From Betaproteobacteria bacterium (GTDB taxonomy: Bacteria; Pseudomonadota; Gammaproteobacteria; Burkholderiales; SG8-39): DNA of 6,578 bases. The notes beneath the pieces were generated by a model. That model was given only the letters and a program-made list of their open reading frames with translations. It had not been told where the DNA came from and did not search any database. This document shows, one piece after another, positions 6,045 through 6,578 of the stretch (position 1 is the stretch's first letter; each line of letters begins with the position of its first letter). The translations under genes and the position numbers were made by a program. The stretch spans positions 1 to 6,578 of the forward strand of contig SCUH01000097.1 of assembly GCA_004298295.1 (NCBI GenBank). The letters are read 5' to 3'.

Positions 6045-6473
6045 TTGAATCGCGATCAGCTGGCGCACGCTTGCGGCGAAGCCATGTGGCGCGGCGACCG
6101 CGTGTCGCAGTGGTTCGGCATGCGGCTGGAAGACGTGCGCTGCGGCTACGCGCGCATGTCGATGGCCGTGACCGAGCACATGGTGAACGCCCACCAGACC
6201 TGCCACGGCGGCGCCATCTTCACGCTGGCGGACTCCACCTTCGGCTACGCCTGCAACAGCCATAACCAGAACGCGTTCGCCGCGAGCTGCTCGATCGAAT
6301 ATCTCGCGCCGGCTTACCTCGGTGACGTGCTCACGGCGGTCGGCGTCGAGCAGGCGCGCGCCGGGCGCCAGGGCGTCTACGACATGCGCGTCACCAACCA
6401 GAAAGACGAGCTGATCGCCCTCTTTCGCGGCAAGTCGGTGACGGTCAAAGGTCATCTTGTGGAGGTTCGATGA
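6045..6473 (+). CDS. paaI: PaaI, hydroxyphenylacetyl-CoA thioesterase
   Basis: A 142-residue hotdog-fold thioesterase, matching the 140 residues of E. coli PaaI. It hydrolyses hydroxylated phenylacetyl-CoA species and is thought to rescue CoA when the pathway stalls. Seen: MVNAHQTCHGGAIFTLAD (46-63), with His54-Gly-Gly and the catalytic Asp63 (Asp61 in E. coli), then FGYACNS, SIEYLAPAYLGDVLTA (83-98), RQGVYDMRVTNQK (108-120) and IALFRGKS (124-131), all close to PaaI. The start is chosen as TTG 6045-6047, two bases after the sensor stop: it gives the same N-terminal length as E. coli PaaI, whereas ATG 6084 would drop 13 residues. The Shine-Dalgarno (GAGG at 6028-6031) is distant, so translation probably depends on coupling to the sensor gene. 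The TGA overlaps the paaK ATG as ATGA. Confidence 0.95.
   Translation: MNRDQLAHACGEAMWRGDRVSQWFGMRLEDVRCGYARMSMAVTEHMVNAHQTCHGGAIFTLADSTFGYACNSHNQNAFAASCSIEYLAPAYLGDVLTAVGVEQARAGRQGVYDMRVTNQKDELIALFRGKSVTVKGHLVEVR
6461..6465 (+). promoter_or_regulatory. Ribosome binding site of paaK
   Basis: GGAGG (extending to GGAGGT) inside the last codons of paaI, 4 bases before ATG 6470. It is a near-consensus Shine-Dalgarno that fixes the start of the partial paaK gene and should give efficient initiation in addition to ATGA coupling. Confidence 0.75.
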
Positions 6474-6578
6474 AGACGTTTGCCCTTGAACCGATCGAAA
6501 AAGCACCGCCCGCGGAACTGAAAGCGCTGCAACTGGAGCGCATGCGCTGGTCGCTCGGCCACGCCTACGAGCGCGTGC
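6470..6578 (+). CDS. paaK: PaaK, phenylacetate--CoA ligase (5' fragment, runs off right edge)
   Basis: Only 36 codons and one extra base are visible. PaaK activates phenylacetate to phenylacetyl-CoA with ATP, the entry step of the pathway, in the cytoplasm. The visible N-terminus contains LEPIEKAPPAELKALQLERM followed by RWSLGHAYERV, matching the start of PaaK proteins, which read x-LEPIE...ELQALQLERLKW(T/S)L-HAY-x-V. The ATP-binding motifs lie beyond the edge. The start has GGAGG 4 bases upstream and overlaps paaI by ATGA. Linkage to paaI and divergent paaY makes the assignment strong despite the short fragment. Confidence 0.88.
   Translation, partial: MKTFALEPIEKAPPAELKALQLERMRWSLGHAYERV

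Noticed and set aside
1..6578. CRISPR array, transposon ends, tRNA/rRNA genes or a novel defence system
   Set aside because: No regular direct repeats, transposase genes, terminal repeats or RNA-like segments were found by eye; nearly all bases belong to eight catabolic or sensory genes.

Overview
The window is a GC-rich, gene-dense piece of a bacterial chromosome, most likely from a betaproteobacterium. That placement rests on GC content, overlapping operon structure, a TACAAT-type promoter and protein style, and is an inference. It carries part of a phenylacetate (paa) catabolism locus arranged as two divergent transcription units around a roughly 107-base intergenic region (about 4649-4755). 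No RNA genes, mobile elements or CRISPR arrays were seen. No non-coding stretch exceeds 300 bases.

Minus-strand unit, read right to left from 4648 to beyond the left edge: paaY (gamma-carbonic-anhydrase-fold thioesterase), an isochorismatase-type cysteine hydrolase, a PaaF-like enoyl-CoA hydratase, a 12-TM-type MFS transporter, and a FadD-type acyl-CoA ligase cut by the window edge. The first three junctions are 4-base stop/start overlaps (ATGA, ATGA, and CTGA with an apparent CTG start). The last gap is 31 bases with a strong ribosome binding site before fadD. This looks like one translationally coupled operon.

Plus-strand unit, from 4756 to beyond the right edge: a two-TM sensor with a periplasmic helical domain, a HAMP-like segment and a PAS domain but no output domain; paaI (hotdog thioesterase, TTG start 2 bases after the sensor stop); and the first 36 codons of paaK (phenylacetate-CoA ligase), overlapping paaI by ATGA.

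Taken together, PaaK would activate phenylacetate, PaaI and PaaY would hydrolyse dead-end CoA thioesters, and the hydratase would act in the lower beta-oxidation-like steps. The FadD-type ligase and MFS carrier could feed related acids into the pathway. The ring epoxidase (paaABCDE), paaZ and a recognisable paa repressor are not in the window. The most unusual elements are the output-less membrane PAS sensor heading the paaI-paaK operon, the cysteine hydrolase coupled between paaY and the hydratase, and the CTGA junction of the transporter gene.
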